This document shows, piece by piece, positions 23,401 through 35,378 of a stretch of 64,000 nucleotides of DNA. Location: contig NC_135059.1 of the NCBI RefSeq assembly GCF_051014685.1, positions 1,488,001 through 1,552,000 on the forward strand, read 5' to 3'. Made by a program: the position numbers and the translations under genes. Positions within the stretch are counted from its first letter, which is position 1. Each line of letters opens with the position of its first letter. The notes below the pieces were generated by a model. That model saw only the letters and a list, made by a program, of their open reading frames with translations, was not told where the DNA came from and searched no databases. This DNA is from Ptiloglossa arizonensis. Lineage: Eukaryota; Arthropoda; Insecta; Hymenoptera; Colletidae.

Positions 23401-24040
23401 CTTTTACAAAATGAACTTTTTTTGTTCGCAGAGAGAAGAAACGATTTCAATGGCGAATATAAATGTTATAAATTTCCTCTTGAATATAATATTCTTTTTT
23501 CCCCGGGAGGGTTGGGCGCGGGAAAGACTGATAATTTAATGCGTTACGCGGGGATTCCGCTTGTTCGCGTGTTTACTTATTCGAATTATGTTGAAAACCG
23601 GCATCGATTTTCCGTAAAATTTTTATTCATTTCATAATGGAACTTTTATTTTACGGAAGCCTGTTTTGTTTTCACTGACAATTAATAAAACGAGTATCTT
23701 GACGAGCGTATTTGTATTTCAATCCCGTGCCCGTGAATCGCGATCGCGCCCCACCGCGGCGTGTCTTCGTTAATTACCATCGTTCGTTGATTCGTTTCGC
23801 ACGCATCGCGACAAATGCGTCACGACTAAGCTCGACTTTGCGCTCTACGAGTTCGTTGAACGTTGTTACCGTCGGGGACCGAATCTTCGCGAGACCGATG
23901 GAAAATACCGGGAATTGCATAATTTCGGAAGTCTTTCGAGCATTAACAATTGTCCCGATCACACGGAGAGTTGCGCAACGTAGTTTCCAGCTCCAAGGCG
24001 ATTCTCGTTCGACTCTAACGGGGGTTGAACAGATAACCTG
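20476..24040. other. CpG-rich non-coding DNA
   Basis: No gene recognised. A plausible splice acceptor (polypyrimidine then gcag) occurs at about 23432 but leads into a frame without a matching donor or known domain. Short T runs occur at about 22672 and 22780. Confidence 0.45.
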
Positions 24041-24360
24041 GTTTCGAAAGGGGCAGCAGATGGGGTACTGGCCAGTGGCTATCTCAGACTTCCCTCATCT
24101 TGTGCCGGTCTGCCCTCCTGCCCGCCTCGCCCCTTACGACGAGAGCTACCCTGCTTTATCCGCCCGCTCACCATCCACCCCCATAGTTTCCTGGGAGATC
24201 GATTGTTATGCATAGCCTGTATTTGCCCGGCCAGCTCTGTAACCAGCCCCAGAGTCTGGAAACTCGGGGAGTCTGCAAGAAGCCAACGGCCGACTCGACC
24301 GATTGACCATCGTCCAGACGGGACCCGGCCGAGACACCATCGAAAAAAAAGCAATTTCAA
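24041..24360. promoter_or_regulatory. GC-rich but CpG-poor island, possible conserved element or ncRNA exon
   Basis: This block has only about a dozen CpG sites in its first 240 bases despite GC near 55-60%, clearly fewer than the flanking DNA. Its word usage (ggggcagcagatggggtac, ctgccctcctgcccgcc) differs from the surroundings. The plus frame from 23712 runs in and stops at 24213-24215, but the peptide shows no domain. It could be a constrained regulatory element or part of a non-coding transcript. Confidence 0.3.
24178..24269 (+). ncRNA. Possible hairpin, about 90 nt (speculative)
   Basis: CCCC (24179-24182) can pair with GGGG (24266-24269) and GTTTCC (24186-24191) with GGAAAC (24258-24263). 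A further TGGG/CCCA stem lies inside, with internal loops. The stem is interrupted and the loop is long, so it is not a standard microRNA precursor. I do not recognise any known mature microRNA in it. Confidence 0.15.
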
Positions 24361-26260
24361 ATGGACAGGCGAATTAGACCAGCCGTGGTTTTAAGGTTTC
24401 AGAGGATACGCCCGAGTCGATCGATATCTGGGATAGTCCCGATCGCCTTCGTTTCCGTTCGCCGGTCCGGCTCGACTCGAAATCGGTAATTAGTTTATCC
24501 ACGATTCGTCCACGTTTCAAAACGCTCAAGGACCGTGCGTGGAACGTTCTTTCGCGATCGCACGGTTGCTCGGTACTCCGTTTCGTCGATAATTTCTTCG
24601 TTCGCAACGATCTCGAAGCATCGATACGTTCGTTACGATTACTGTCATCTTTTCGATAACGTAGTCGAAACCGACGAGTCGTATATCGTACACTTTGTCC
24701 ATTGTTGTTTCGATCCAAAGTATTTTCCGAACACTCGTACAATGTTGCGCATGTATCTTAGAAGACCGAAAGTCTTCTTGAGCTCGAATCCAAGTTTCGA
24801 AAAGGGAACCCGAAGAACCATCTTCGACGCATCGGGAGGCTCGAGGTTCTTCGTAAAATTGTAAAGGATAATTTGGAAATTCTTCGAGCGACGATACGCA
24901 GCTTTCCATTGGGCAGCACGAGCGCTCTCAACAATTGGCAAAGAAAACACCGAAGCAATCTACCCGCCGAGTTTTGAAACGCGAAACAACCGACACCACC
25001 GTGGAGACCGCTGTCCCTTCCAGGATGTTTATTCTTACGTGCACCGGTCTACACCGAGCAAACAACGAAATGCAAATCGAGATTATTCCAGCCTGTGCTA
25101 GCTGTTAACCTGAATTATTCCAGTCTTAATGATAGCTAGATACCGGCCCATTGATCTAAGGGATTAGACCGTGAATATCGCGTATTCTAACAAACGCGCG
25201 CGAATCAGATTCTCGTTTCGATTTCTGCGAAAAGAAATAAATCGCTCATCGATTCGTTTATCAAATCGCTTCGACTCGCTGGAGAAAACTTCGTCGATCG
25301 AATTCCGAGAGTCGATAAAAACTTTCTTCGACGCTTTCGTTGCTGCGCATTTTCGACAATCGTGTCGCCTACGCGCGGAACGCTCCACCGTTTGTGGCAC
25401 ACCTCGGCACCGAATACTTTATACTTTGCCTAAACGTGACCACGGGACTGGTTTAAAATACGTTTAAAATACGAAAACATCTAAAATGATTGGACACGTA
25501 TGTACACTTGCAGCATCGAAAAGGGTCGAATAGCGATTTTTGTGGAATTAAACGCACGGAGAGAGCTGGGATAAATTTGAAGCAGTGGTTCGACGAACGG
25601 AACGTAGTTAAAATCTTGGGTCCGATCCAAAGATGCGTAAGAAAACTGTAAATATTCGAAAAACAAAGTCGTTCCTCTCTCCTTCGTTTTTCAAATCTCC
25701 CGCGAAAAGAATACCATTGGCGGGAGGACTCCCCAGGACGCGTCGGAAGCTGATGGTAAAGAAATTGGCGAGAAAATTGCACCGATGTCCGGGTTGGACG
25801 GTAATAATCACTGGACAAGTCGCCATTGGGACGACCGGTACCGCAGACATCCGCGTTCGCACGAAAGGGGGTGGAAAACCGCGATACGAGATATAGAGGT
25901 ATTGCGCGAACAATGGATACGGAATGTGGTTAACCGAAGAAAGCTGAAACGGGACCGGAATAAACCGAGAAACAATAAAGTGGAATGGCCGAGTACGGGT
26001 AAACGGGTAACGACGTTTGAATCGACGAGGTCGAGGGAACACCCGGGGGAGCGAACGGTGTCGTCCGCAGTGAAAGTGCTCGTGCGGATTCCTTTTTTCC
26101 CCACCCGCCGCCACGCTCAAGTTGTCGATGGTACGTTTAACCTTTCTTCCCGTCCCACACCACGGGATTCTCGCGTCTGCGTGTACCGAGACGTACGTGT
26201 CGTTCCCACACAGACGAATCGCGAGCGTTCCGCGCAGAGGTCCCGCGTGCCCCGAAGCGT
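24361..26260. other. Non-coding; holds the 25.1 kb element
   Basis: CpG-rich except at 25025-25170. Frames up to 241 codons on minus (25608-26333) overlap a 169-codon plus frame and are domain-free. No gene supported. Confidence 0.45.
25082..25150 (+). repeat. Duplicated attattccag motif in a CpG-poor island
   Basis: The 10-mer attattccag occurs at 25082 and 25114, each followed within about 15-20 bases by a gctag/tagct word. The enclosing 25025-25170 is CpG-poor and could be a conserved regulatory site pair. Confidence 0.35.
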
Positions 26261-26700
26261 TTATGCGTTCATAAAACTCGAAGGATCGCTTTGAGTCGCC
26301 GAGCAACGCGCACCGGCTGCCTCGTAGGAGCAACGATACGCTCCGGGAACACCGGAGGGTGGCTGGGTGGGGAGGAAAGGAAGTGGAAGAGAGCTTGCCG
26401 GCGCACGACGCCCGTGGAGGAGGGTGCTAAGGGGGCGGCGAGAGAGACCGAACGAGGGTGTTTTTCCACCACCAGTTGCTCGCGGCATCCGCAAACCCCT
26501 CTCGATCCTGATGCCTCGGGGGGAGGGAGAAACAGAGAGAGAAAGAGAGAAAGAGACAAACATAAAAGTCCCAAACTCACCGCCACCGTTCGTTTCCTGT
26601 TTCCTCTATCCGACGCGCGCGACCTCTTCGACCTCGATACACACGCGCCTTGAGAACGCGACGAGAAACGCTCGCGAACGCGCGCCAAAACTTACGATTC
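26261..26700. other. Purine-rich GC segment with degenerate GA repeats
   Basis: Includes ga/aa-rich tracts at about 26519-26560. Parallel open frames on both strands (100-139 codons) follow from skewed composition. The Ser-Leu string on minus comes from the GA tract. Confidence 0.5.
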
Positions 26701-28860
26701 GACGCATCGACCCCTTACTTCTTCGAAAAAGGACGTCGAAAACGTAGACTCTCGTAAACCGTGCGAGTTTTTATCCACTTGATTTTTTCTTTCGAGTAAC
26801 GCGACAATTTTTTTACTGAAGCTTCTTCGCTGCGGGAGATCGACTCTGTACGTACGTATGCGGAAAAGAATTTAGTAACGTGGAACTCCATTTTGTTTTC
26901 TAGCGATATTTCGAAAATTAGCCCACACTGGTTCAATTTCGAGTAATTTTAATTTTTACGGATTCATCATCGTATTCGTACACGGTTGTTTCACGAGGTA
27001 CTCGTTACAACGCGTTTACGTAAAATTTTCAATCGTACCCGGTCCGGCGCGCTAAAAGTTCGTTGGATTTATCACACCTTCGAACAACGAGAGAAGTTAA
27101 AACTAGTTACGAGAACGTCATCGTGCTTCGTCGTAATGCGAAACGATACGGGGAAAGAGTGAAATTTCACCGTTTAACGAAACGGTGTTTACGCGCGAGT
27201 TGAAAATAGTCGTTACGCTCGTTGAAATTCTTAATAATTTTCAAACGAGAGGAGATTCGGTAACGGACGATCGAAATGACGGACGTTTCGTTCGATTTCA
27301 CCATTTTGTTCCGACACGCCGGAAACGGGGGAGAGCGTTTCGCGTAGCCGTTGACAACGCGTAATCGTAAACCGATAAAAAAAGAACGCGAAGATTTCGA
27401 AGAAACTCGTCGAGGGGTGGATTTTTTTTTCCAGCCACCAGTTGCTGCCAGCAGAAAACCCCACTCGAATCGACGCTGCATTACCGTAAAAGTCTGAAGC
27501 TCTCGGTTACCGCCGTGGCTTCCGTCCTCTTCTTTTACTCTTTTCGCCCTCTCGCTTCGCGGCCTCAGACTCTCTTCGGACACGAAACTGGGTTAGAGAA
27601 TAAAACGGGAAATACCGGCGAACCCCGATTCCGGGGAAGGGGAACCGACCACTGGCAATTCCGTGATCCCGCACGATTTCGTACGTTCGAACGTCGACGG
27701 AAGTTGCGCGAAAGCACGGAACCACGACCGTTCTTCCCCGAGATGCCCTCGCGAATATTTCAAGGCCGATCGATCGAGCCGCCGCCAATGCGATCGATTC
27801 GAAAACGATCCCTTGCGGAAACCTGTCCCATCGAAAGAGTTTCGTTCCGTCGACCACTTTGTCTTTTCCGCGAAACGAAACGTTGACTCTGCGTTTTATA
27901 GCGCAATTGTTACAACAATGACTCGTACGCACCGTATGGATCTTCCTTGTCGAATAAAAAAGAGAATCGAAAGTTTGTAGGTTTTGAATTTTTTACAAAA
28001 ATATAAGCAAGTAATACGTTTAATTTTGGCAATAACGATTGCGTTTGTCGCGTGATCGTTTCTGATTTTTCTTTCGATCATTATCTTTCCTATCTCGAGA
28101 GGAGTAGGATGAACTCCACGCGTTGATTATCGAGGTAAGTTCCGACGTCGAAGATACGGTTTTGTCGCAGATGCGTATTTTCGGATCTCGATTATTCGAG
28201 AATCACCGACGGAGACACAGAAATTTAACCGAATGTAAGTAGCATCGATTCACGTCGTCGTTGGGCAAGACGTTCAATGATGTCTCGCGTCATGAAATTC
28301 GTGACACGTTCGGTGACAGTGTGATTAACGAACACGCTGTTCCAAAATACCTCGAAGAAGTTTAGCGAGACATGCCAATCAATATTAATGACGATGAAAC
28401 ATCCGCGCGAAGCGAGTCTAATCCGCGATACACGGTATGAAATATCGTCAGGATGTTAACTACGGTTTATGGAGATATTAGCGCCGTTGTATTCGAAAAT
28501 CCTTCGTTCCACGATCGCGTGCAATTTTCGAATTCCGCGGCGTAAAACCGACGAGATTGTTCATTACTTTTCCGATTTGCTCGGAAAATTTAATTTACCA
28601 AAGGGAAATTTCGTGCAATGGATCGTCGCGATAAGAACCTGGTCGATTTACGTATCGAAAACGATATCAAAAACGACGCAAAGTGATCGTCGATAAAATA
28701 AACAAAGCGCGAGATAGAGCACTGTAAAAAAAGTCTAGACGCAGAGATTTCGCTGTCCGTTGAAAATTCGACTTCTCGAACGCACCTCCAGCGAAACACT
28801 TTCGTGGAAAATGTTCAGCTTCCGGCGGTTTCGGGTTTAAACTCGACGAGATAAGATGTT
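26701..28860. other. CpG-rich non-coding DNA
   Basis: No gene recognised. A consensus donor (GAG|GTAAGT) at 28135 has stops upstream in every frame nearby, so at best it ends an untranslated exon. Confidence 0.45.
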
Positions 28861-29170
28861 TGAATATATTCAAAGCGCGGCCTGTTCGGAGCTCCCAGGC
28901 TTATTTATTTCAAGTCGGTTGCACCATGGCAGAAAATTAATTTGCCCAATTATGCCGTTTTTAGCGTACACCGCTTAAGAAACATCTACTCGCGATCGCG
29001 AGTCGTGCATTATGCTTGCCCGGAGGCAACGCGCACCCTACAGCAGTCTCTGCTTACATTAGCCACCCTTATGCAAATTAATACGAAACAAAGTACGCCG
29101 ATGCGATCCTTCAACCCTCCACGAGGAAAAGATATACCGTTGTCCCTTGTCTAGACCCTGTTCACGGCCT
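28861..29170. promoter_or_regulatory. Candidate conserved non-coding block
   Basis: CpG-poorer sequence with motifs such as gcttatttatttcaag, aaaattaatttgcccaatta and atgcaaattaatac. TTTAT and TAAT cores are dense. Called on composition only. Confidence 0.25.
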
Positions 29171-32030
29171 TACGTGCGCCGCCATCGTATCCCTCGAAAT
29201 TATAACACGTAGAGTATCGTGTATCTATCGTCGAAATCTCTGCGGAACAGTGATCTCGTTTATTCGTGTTGTATCTCCGTCAATTAGTCACTCGTTAATT
29301 ATTTCTCGAAATTTGAAAATATCTCGCTGGTAGACATTGGTAATCGATAATCCCTGCACTCGTCGTACCACCGTGAAAACTCCTTTGAGAGGAGTCGCGT
29401 TTCGAAACTTCCGAGAACTCCGAATCGAAAGCTCGAACGAATTTTCGAGAAGAAGGAAATTCGAGAAAAAAGAATGAAAAAATAGTTTGGTATCGACGAG
29501 TTCCAGTGTTCCGGGGGTTCAGAGATTTTCAAGCTCCGAACGCGAAAGAGACGAGTTTCGAATGCTAATTCGTTCGATGGTAAAAATCTCGCGGCAGGTG
29601 GAAAAGAAGCGAATCGCAGGAGACGTTAGGTGGATCGGGGTAGGTAGCGGAGAAGGTAGCTCGGCGGTGGTAGAATGAGGGATGGGCCGAGTGTTCAGGT
29701 TGGAGGGTCGTTTATTGATCTCTCAAGTCCGAACCTCGCCTCGTGTACAAGAGGGACCTAACCCCATCCCACGCGCCCTCGTGACTGGCCACAACCACCC
29801 CAGCGGCCGCACGCCGAGACACTGGACACAACGACTCCCTCCTCGGTCTCTCCTTCCACCTTATTCCACCCTCTTGGGAAAATAGGTTCCCAACCAGAAC
29901 CCTTTGCTCGTTGCAGTGAAATAGCCCGGGTCTTTGGGCGCTCGCCGGGGAGGGAATAAAAAACTGACACAGTTTCTAAAACGTTGAATCGCGCCAACGT
30001 CAACACGGACCATCGTCGCGGCTCGTCTCCGATGACCCTCCTTCTTTCCTCGAAGGAATACGTTAACGATCGGCGACCAATTACCGATGCGAGAGCCGTG
30101 TTCTCATTTTTCGTCCCTCGGATCGTTCGATTCGTCGACGCTGATAAATCGATCGAACAACGGCCATTCTGGCCAGGAATTCCAGCGTCGTTTCAACCAC
30201 GGGACAATGGAGCGAGATGTTCCCGCTTGAGAACCGTCCACTTAGCCGAAGGGTTGCTAGTTGCAGATAACTTATTCCAGCTTCGCCGGCTGCCCACTCA
30301 CCCTCCACGTCGAAACCCTCTCGCGCAGATCTTGGCCGGCGAGCGAGCGGTCATCTTGTCTGCCTCTGCCAGTCTCTCGTAATATGGATCGGTACCGTGC
30401 GAGCCGTTTCCACGAGGTCTTAACAACACCGTTGGTACAGGTTGTCGATAAATCGAGATCCGTCCGGTTCCCTCTGACACGCCTCCGCGATCCGACACCC
30501 GATCGGACTTGCTTTCCGACCAGTCTCGGACGTTTCCGGTCAGTGTACCTCCGAACCCGAGTACGCGTTCACGGCCCGACCGAAAGTCGAAGAAACAGAG
30601 GATGCACTCGCCGAACCATCGGCGCGAGATGATTCGTTGAAAGGGGGATGATTCTTTGACGCGCGTCGCGATTCAAGAGCGAACCCCAATTCCTCTCGGC
30701 GATACAATGCGAAGTACCGAGAGGGATTCGAGAAGAAAAGACACATAGTGCTCTACGCTTCAACATCGGTTAGCTTTGAATCGTGCTAACATTCGCGTGA
30801 ATCAACCGCGTTCCCTTCGCTACTTGAGAACTTCAAAGGTGAACCGAGCTGCGCGGCCCGTGGAATTAAAGCCGTTCCAGGTTAATATCTTTGAAACCGT
30901 GAGAGACAGAAACCCGATCGTCTTGGCTTCTCGACCGATACCTCCTTGCGATTTGTCCGACAGATATGTCCGGCAGACGCGCCAACGATGATGCGACACG
31001 GCCCACCTTCGACGATTAAACGGGACCGATTTTTACGGAATCGGTTATCCATCATTCTTCGGGAACGGTTAACAGAGAATTTTGAGAACGTTACAGGACG
31101 GTGAATAGCGTAACCGCGAATCGATACGCTTTTAAACGAAGATGGAACGGTCGAGATTCGACCGATTCGAGAACAGAAAGGAAATATCGAGTTATCGTTC
31201 GAATCAATTTCCTTCGACCGGTTTCTCCGAGTGATCCGTTCACGATTCTTGTAAATTTTTGCTTCTTCGTCGATGGTCGAAACGTTACCTTCGTTACAGG
31301 TCGACCTCTTTCGCGCGATCGTCGAAACGAAAGTTACGCGTCCAAGTTCGACATATCGAATTATACACGCGACGGTATCGATAACCCTTTGAAATTCGGA
31401 AAATCGTCTTCGTCTCTTTCCACCGGATAAATCGAGATCGTTTACCGCGCTGAAAAATGAAAAGGCCTCTCGGTATTAACCGCTTTTCTATCCAGTACTT
31501 CTAATTACGCGTTCGGTCGCCCCGGATTATTTAATTTTATATTCGATACGCGTTATTTGAAACAAAAACAGAGACGATTTTTATAAATTGTCCATCAACC
31601 TCGCTTACTTTTACCGCGCGAAGTGGTTCGTTTGGGCGACAAACGAATCAAAGAGTAACGCAACGAACGTGTCTAAATTTCCAGGTCTCTCGACGGAACG
31701 AGTCTACGAAGCGAGGAGACCTTTGTCGAACGCTGGTCGACCGCGATGGATTTGTTTCTGCTTTTTTAACCGCAAGGCGTGCGAAGAGCTCTGAAAGGAA
31801 GGAAATATCGCTATGTATTGTAGAACGATGCCTTCGACGGACGCAATCGTTTCTTCTGATCCTTTGACACGCTGGATAGGGTATCGCGGTGTGCATCGAA
31901 GATGGTGGCGTTCTCATTCATCGGGAACGATTCATCGGTCGGGCACGAAATGAAAAACGACGAGAAAAAGAGAGGAGGGAATTTCACACGCAAGAAAGTT
32001 CTTTGATAATTCTGCAATCTCATTCCCCGC
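29171..32030. other. Non-coding, no gene recognised
   Basis: The block 29640-29890 is CpG-poorer and carries an 8-bp inverted pair, gggatggg (29679) and cccatccc (29763). The rest is CpG-rich, with overlapping domain-free frames. Confidence 0.45.
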
Positions 32031-32215
32031 TTCATTTACTTTCTGTCCCCCACCTGTCTACACCTAGTTAACCGGCCCGGCACCGTGAGTTTTGCATCCC
32101 CGCTTCTAATAATAGCTATCGCTTCATACATTTTCATGGCATTACAAAATCGGAACAAATAGAGTGTACACGCGGCAATTACGAATGCATTATGCAATAT
32201 AAATATTGATGCTTC
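32031..32215. promoter_or_regulatory. Candidate conserved non-coding block
   Basis: Contains cttctaataatagctatcgc, attttcatggcattac and aatgcattatgcaatataaa, a CpG-poor TAAT/TTAT-rich cluster between CpG-rich flanks. Confidence 0.2.
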
Positions 32216-34011
32216 CTGCAAAAACGAAACGCCGAACGAGGCGAGCGGAATGCAAAGCGTTCCTGGAAGAAACCGCGATGAGAGAACAAGGGGATCCAAC
32301 GATAACGTCTCTCAATGGGTTCGATCTTTCGCGTGGTTTCTTGCGTTGTTTCAGCTTTCGTTCGAGTGCGTCGCGAAAAAGCGATGTGTTCTCGATGCCC
32401 CGAACGAGTGCTTACAACGTGGATAAAATTACGAACGAGAATTATCAACGTATCGCTCCGATCGATCTTTCTGAAAATATCCCAGAGAAACCCTGGAATA
32501 CTGATAAACTCCCGAAGATAATATCCGAACGATAATTTATCAGATTTTTACTCGCGAGGTAATGCGGTTTGATCGACACGAAGCATCCAAAATTCGACAA
32601 AGTCGTTTTTCATTATTTTCACCGCATTTTTATCCCTTCCCTCGCTTTTGTCGATAATTTCTAGAATTGTTGCGTCATTTTCGAGAAATTTTACGAATTA
32701 CAGACACGAAAATCCAGCTGTCTTCCATTGAGTCAAGTGTTAAAAAGTTTCGTTCAAATGTAAAACATATTTTGCTAAGAATACGGTGATTTTTTGAAGA
32801 AAAGTTGTACGGTTAGTCTGCAACGGGTTCGTTGTTATCGTATACTTGTCGAGTTATGTACGGTGAAATTCTAATATTCTTGCGCTCCGCGTAAACTTTT
32901 AACATTGTAAAAAGCTTCGGATTGCAAAGCTCAAGAACCGCTGACTTAGAAAAACCGACATAAATATGTATATATAATTTCGCTCGAGATAAAATCTTAG
33001 ATTTGTGGATCATCTATCCTCCGAATCGATTCTAAATTTTATTCGCAACAACTAATAGATTTACCATCTTCCTCAAAAGCTATTTTATTCAATTCCACTA
33101 GTAGCGTTTATTTATTTAATATAGCCAATATTGAAACGATCCTAAACATCTATGAATGGAGCCCGTGCATTCATCTCGAGCTTTTGGCGAATAAATATTC
33201 ATCGTTTGAGTAGTTTCTGTGGGTAATTTAAAATTTATAAGTACGGTTCATTGTGAATTGTCAATCATTGTTAAATCTGTCTTGCCGCAAATTGATTTAG
33301 TTTCTACACCTGGCGGATATCGTTTTTCTCCGCGATTTCCGGGCTATTTACTCTTATCGGCTTATCAAATTTTAAAGAATCGAAAGTTATTCATTATTCT
33401 GTGTTGAATTTGCTAAACCGAGTTGTCGTGGTTCATAGAGACGATTTAAATAGACAAAACTTGAATGAAATATATACGTACAATTGCGGTAAATGTTTCA
33501 TTGCGTCTTTCTCGCTCGAGCATGTTCGAATCCGAAATTTTACCGAATCAAGTACTTGCATTTCGAGTAAGAACCTTCTTCGACAAATTTTTCCTATATA
33601 ATCGTTTAAGATTCGAAAGACGTTTTCCGGTATATAAAAGATATGCTTTATTTGCACAACTGAGGGTAAAACGAGTTGAAAATCTACTTTATTTTGCGTA
33701 CTAGGTTACCGATGGCCCGAAGCAGAGTCAGTTTGTTGCGCGTCAGAAGCTGAGTCCCAAGAGAGTCTGACGTAACCTACGGTTCGGTATATTCTCGGTA
33801 CCATTTTTGAGATACATGGTTTTCTGAAAAACGAGTTCAATCTTTTCGAGATTCTCGCGAAGCGTTCGGCTACGAAAAAATAGTTCACAAATCTTTTCCA
33901 GCTACGGAAAATCCATTAACGAGGATACCAATTATTGTATCGTCGCCCAGCTTTGCGTAGTTTTGGCACGCGATAGACCAACGTAAAAAGATTAATTTAT
34001 GAGATTGTTGT
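32216..34011. other. Non-coding, AT-rich from about 32.5 to 33.7 kb
   Basis: The AT-rich part has a 7-bp perfect inverted pair, atgaatg (33152) and cattcat (33168). It may be old transposon sequence, but nothing aligns with a known family. Confidence 0.4.
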
Positions 34012-34405
34012 TACACGGTGGCAAGCATCGAAAACATTGAGAAAATCGCTGAAGAAACTATTATTGCGCGAAACTGAAGGAATTAGCTGTCGTTGCATTG
34101 CGCAGAATACTAGAATACGATTACTGCGATAACAATGATGTAATGGAACGGCTTCGTTCCGATAAAGACGATAATAGTGACGGCAAAGTCGTGCGTATAA
34201 ATTGTTCACGAGCCGAAACAATAAACGAAACTAACGACAACGATGTGCCTTCTCGCGTCTTCTAACCCCGCGCAGGCATTTACATTCAAAAGCCTGTTTA
34301 ACTTACCATCCGAACAAGATACGGGATATTTCAATACTAAAACAAACTATTTTGTTGATTTCTATTCGAATCGGTAAAGTTCGATGTAAAAAGAGGAATT
34401 ATTAT
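34012..34405 (+). repeat. Dispersed repeat, copy A (partner at 42546-42920)
   Basis: The core 34046-34260 aligns nearly without gaps to 42605-42818 at about 80-85% by eye, for example through acaatgatgtaatggaac, gataatag and gatgtgccttctcg. Weaker similarity extends on both sides (gatacgggatatttcaatac against gatacgaaatacttcgatat). Both copies are in the same orientation. No coding domain is recognised on either strand. Confidence 0.75.
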
Positions 34406-34811
34406 TCAAAGATTCCTTCATCCAATTACATTTATTCCGCAGTTGGTACGGATATGAACAAATTTTTTGGATAACGTTTGAATCTACAAATTGAAATATT
34501 TCTGCCGAAGTAACGTCTTCGAGTTACGAAATACTTCCGTGCGAATCAATTTCCGATTCCTCGTAGACGTTCCAATTTGTTTTGGAGCTGGAATTTCTTA
34601 TACTTAAACTCGAAAGGAAAGTCCGGGGTGTTGGATGCGAAAGTGAACCTAATTTCCTAGAAATCCTCGGATGCATCTCGAGCCTTGTTCGATTTTTTGC
34701 GTACGAGAACATCGGGAGAGCCATTTCTGAGGAGGATTTCCAACTGTCGTTGGGTCTGGTTCGCGAGCCGCGCGAAAACGAGCGTGTAAGAGCGTTCGTC
34801 CGACGCCGCCT

Positions 34812-34866
34812 CCGACGACGACGACGACGACGACAACGACGACGACGACGACGGTGACGACGACGT
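34812..34866. repeat. (GAC)n trinucleotide microsatellite
   Basis: About 18 triplets, mostly GAC with AAC and GGT interruptions. Gives a poly-Val frame on the minus strand and poly-Arg on plus. Confidence 0.9.
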
Positions 34867-35049
34867 TGGCGTCTTCGCGGCTCGCGAGAAGGTCGGTCGG
34901 GTTCAATTTCAACGAGGGCACCCGTGCACGCGCGTCACGTCGGGCGTCGCGTCGTCGCTTATAATTCGACGCGGACCGCGCCGCCACGGTTGTTCGTGTG
35001 CGTGACGCAGACCGGCTTGCGAAAAGCGAGCGGTGTGCGCGCGCGGTGG

Positions 35050-35260
35050 CGAGCCAGAGGCCAATAAAACTTAACTCCTAATTAAGAAGCGTGAAGGATG
35101 AATCTATTATCCGCGGGGGCCTTGCCAACGCAAATACGCCGGCAGTAATGTCGCCGTTGGTGCAAACATACCTACGGACACGGGCGGGCATACGTGTTCA
35201 TTAGGCGTATTTGCTGTTTAGCATTTCAAATTCGGCGAGAGCGCCAACGCGATACAGAAG
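35050..35260. promoter_or_regulatory. Candidate conserved block with an 11-bp inverted repeat
   Basis: gcaaatacgcc (35130-35140) and ggcgtatttgc (35204-35214) are perfect inverted complements 63 bases apart. Inside the left part, ccaacg and cgttgg form a second pair. TTAACTCCTAATTAAG and similar motifs precede them. Could be a DNA-binding arrangement or an RNA stem. Confidence 0.3.
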
Positions 35261-35318
35261 CTACGCCACCGGGTGAACCGCGACTACCGCCCGCTGCCAG
35301 ACCCTTTTGGCAATCAAA

Positions 35319-35378
35319 TATTTTAATTTAATCGGCCTACTAATGATCCGTCTTACAATCGGTACGTGGGTGCTCCCG
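35319..35378 (+). repeat. Duplicate segment, copy 1 (partner at 38377-38434)
   Basis: Shares tattttaatttaatcg, then cctactaatg against cctattaatg, and the exact 13-mer tcggtacgtgggtg region. Followed about 75 bases later by gacttaattactcgc against gatttaattattcct. Confidence 0.6.

Noticed and set aside
23422..23637. Exon-like frame after a good polypyrimidine-gcag acceptor
   Set aside because: No donor at its end and no recognisable protein. The GLGAGKT string resembles a P-loop, but the surrounding hydrophobic strand and other ATPase motifs are missing.
24070..24092. tactggcc word resembling the seed of miR-193
   Set aside because: The remaining bases do not match the family and no precursor-type hairpin surrounds it.
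25608..26333. 241-codon minus frame
   Set aside because: A 169-codon plus frame overlaps it. No motif, splice signal or family match supports either.
33450..33560. gttcgaatcc word as a tRNA B-box
   Set aside because: No A-box at the right distance and no acceptor or anticodon stem can be formed.
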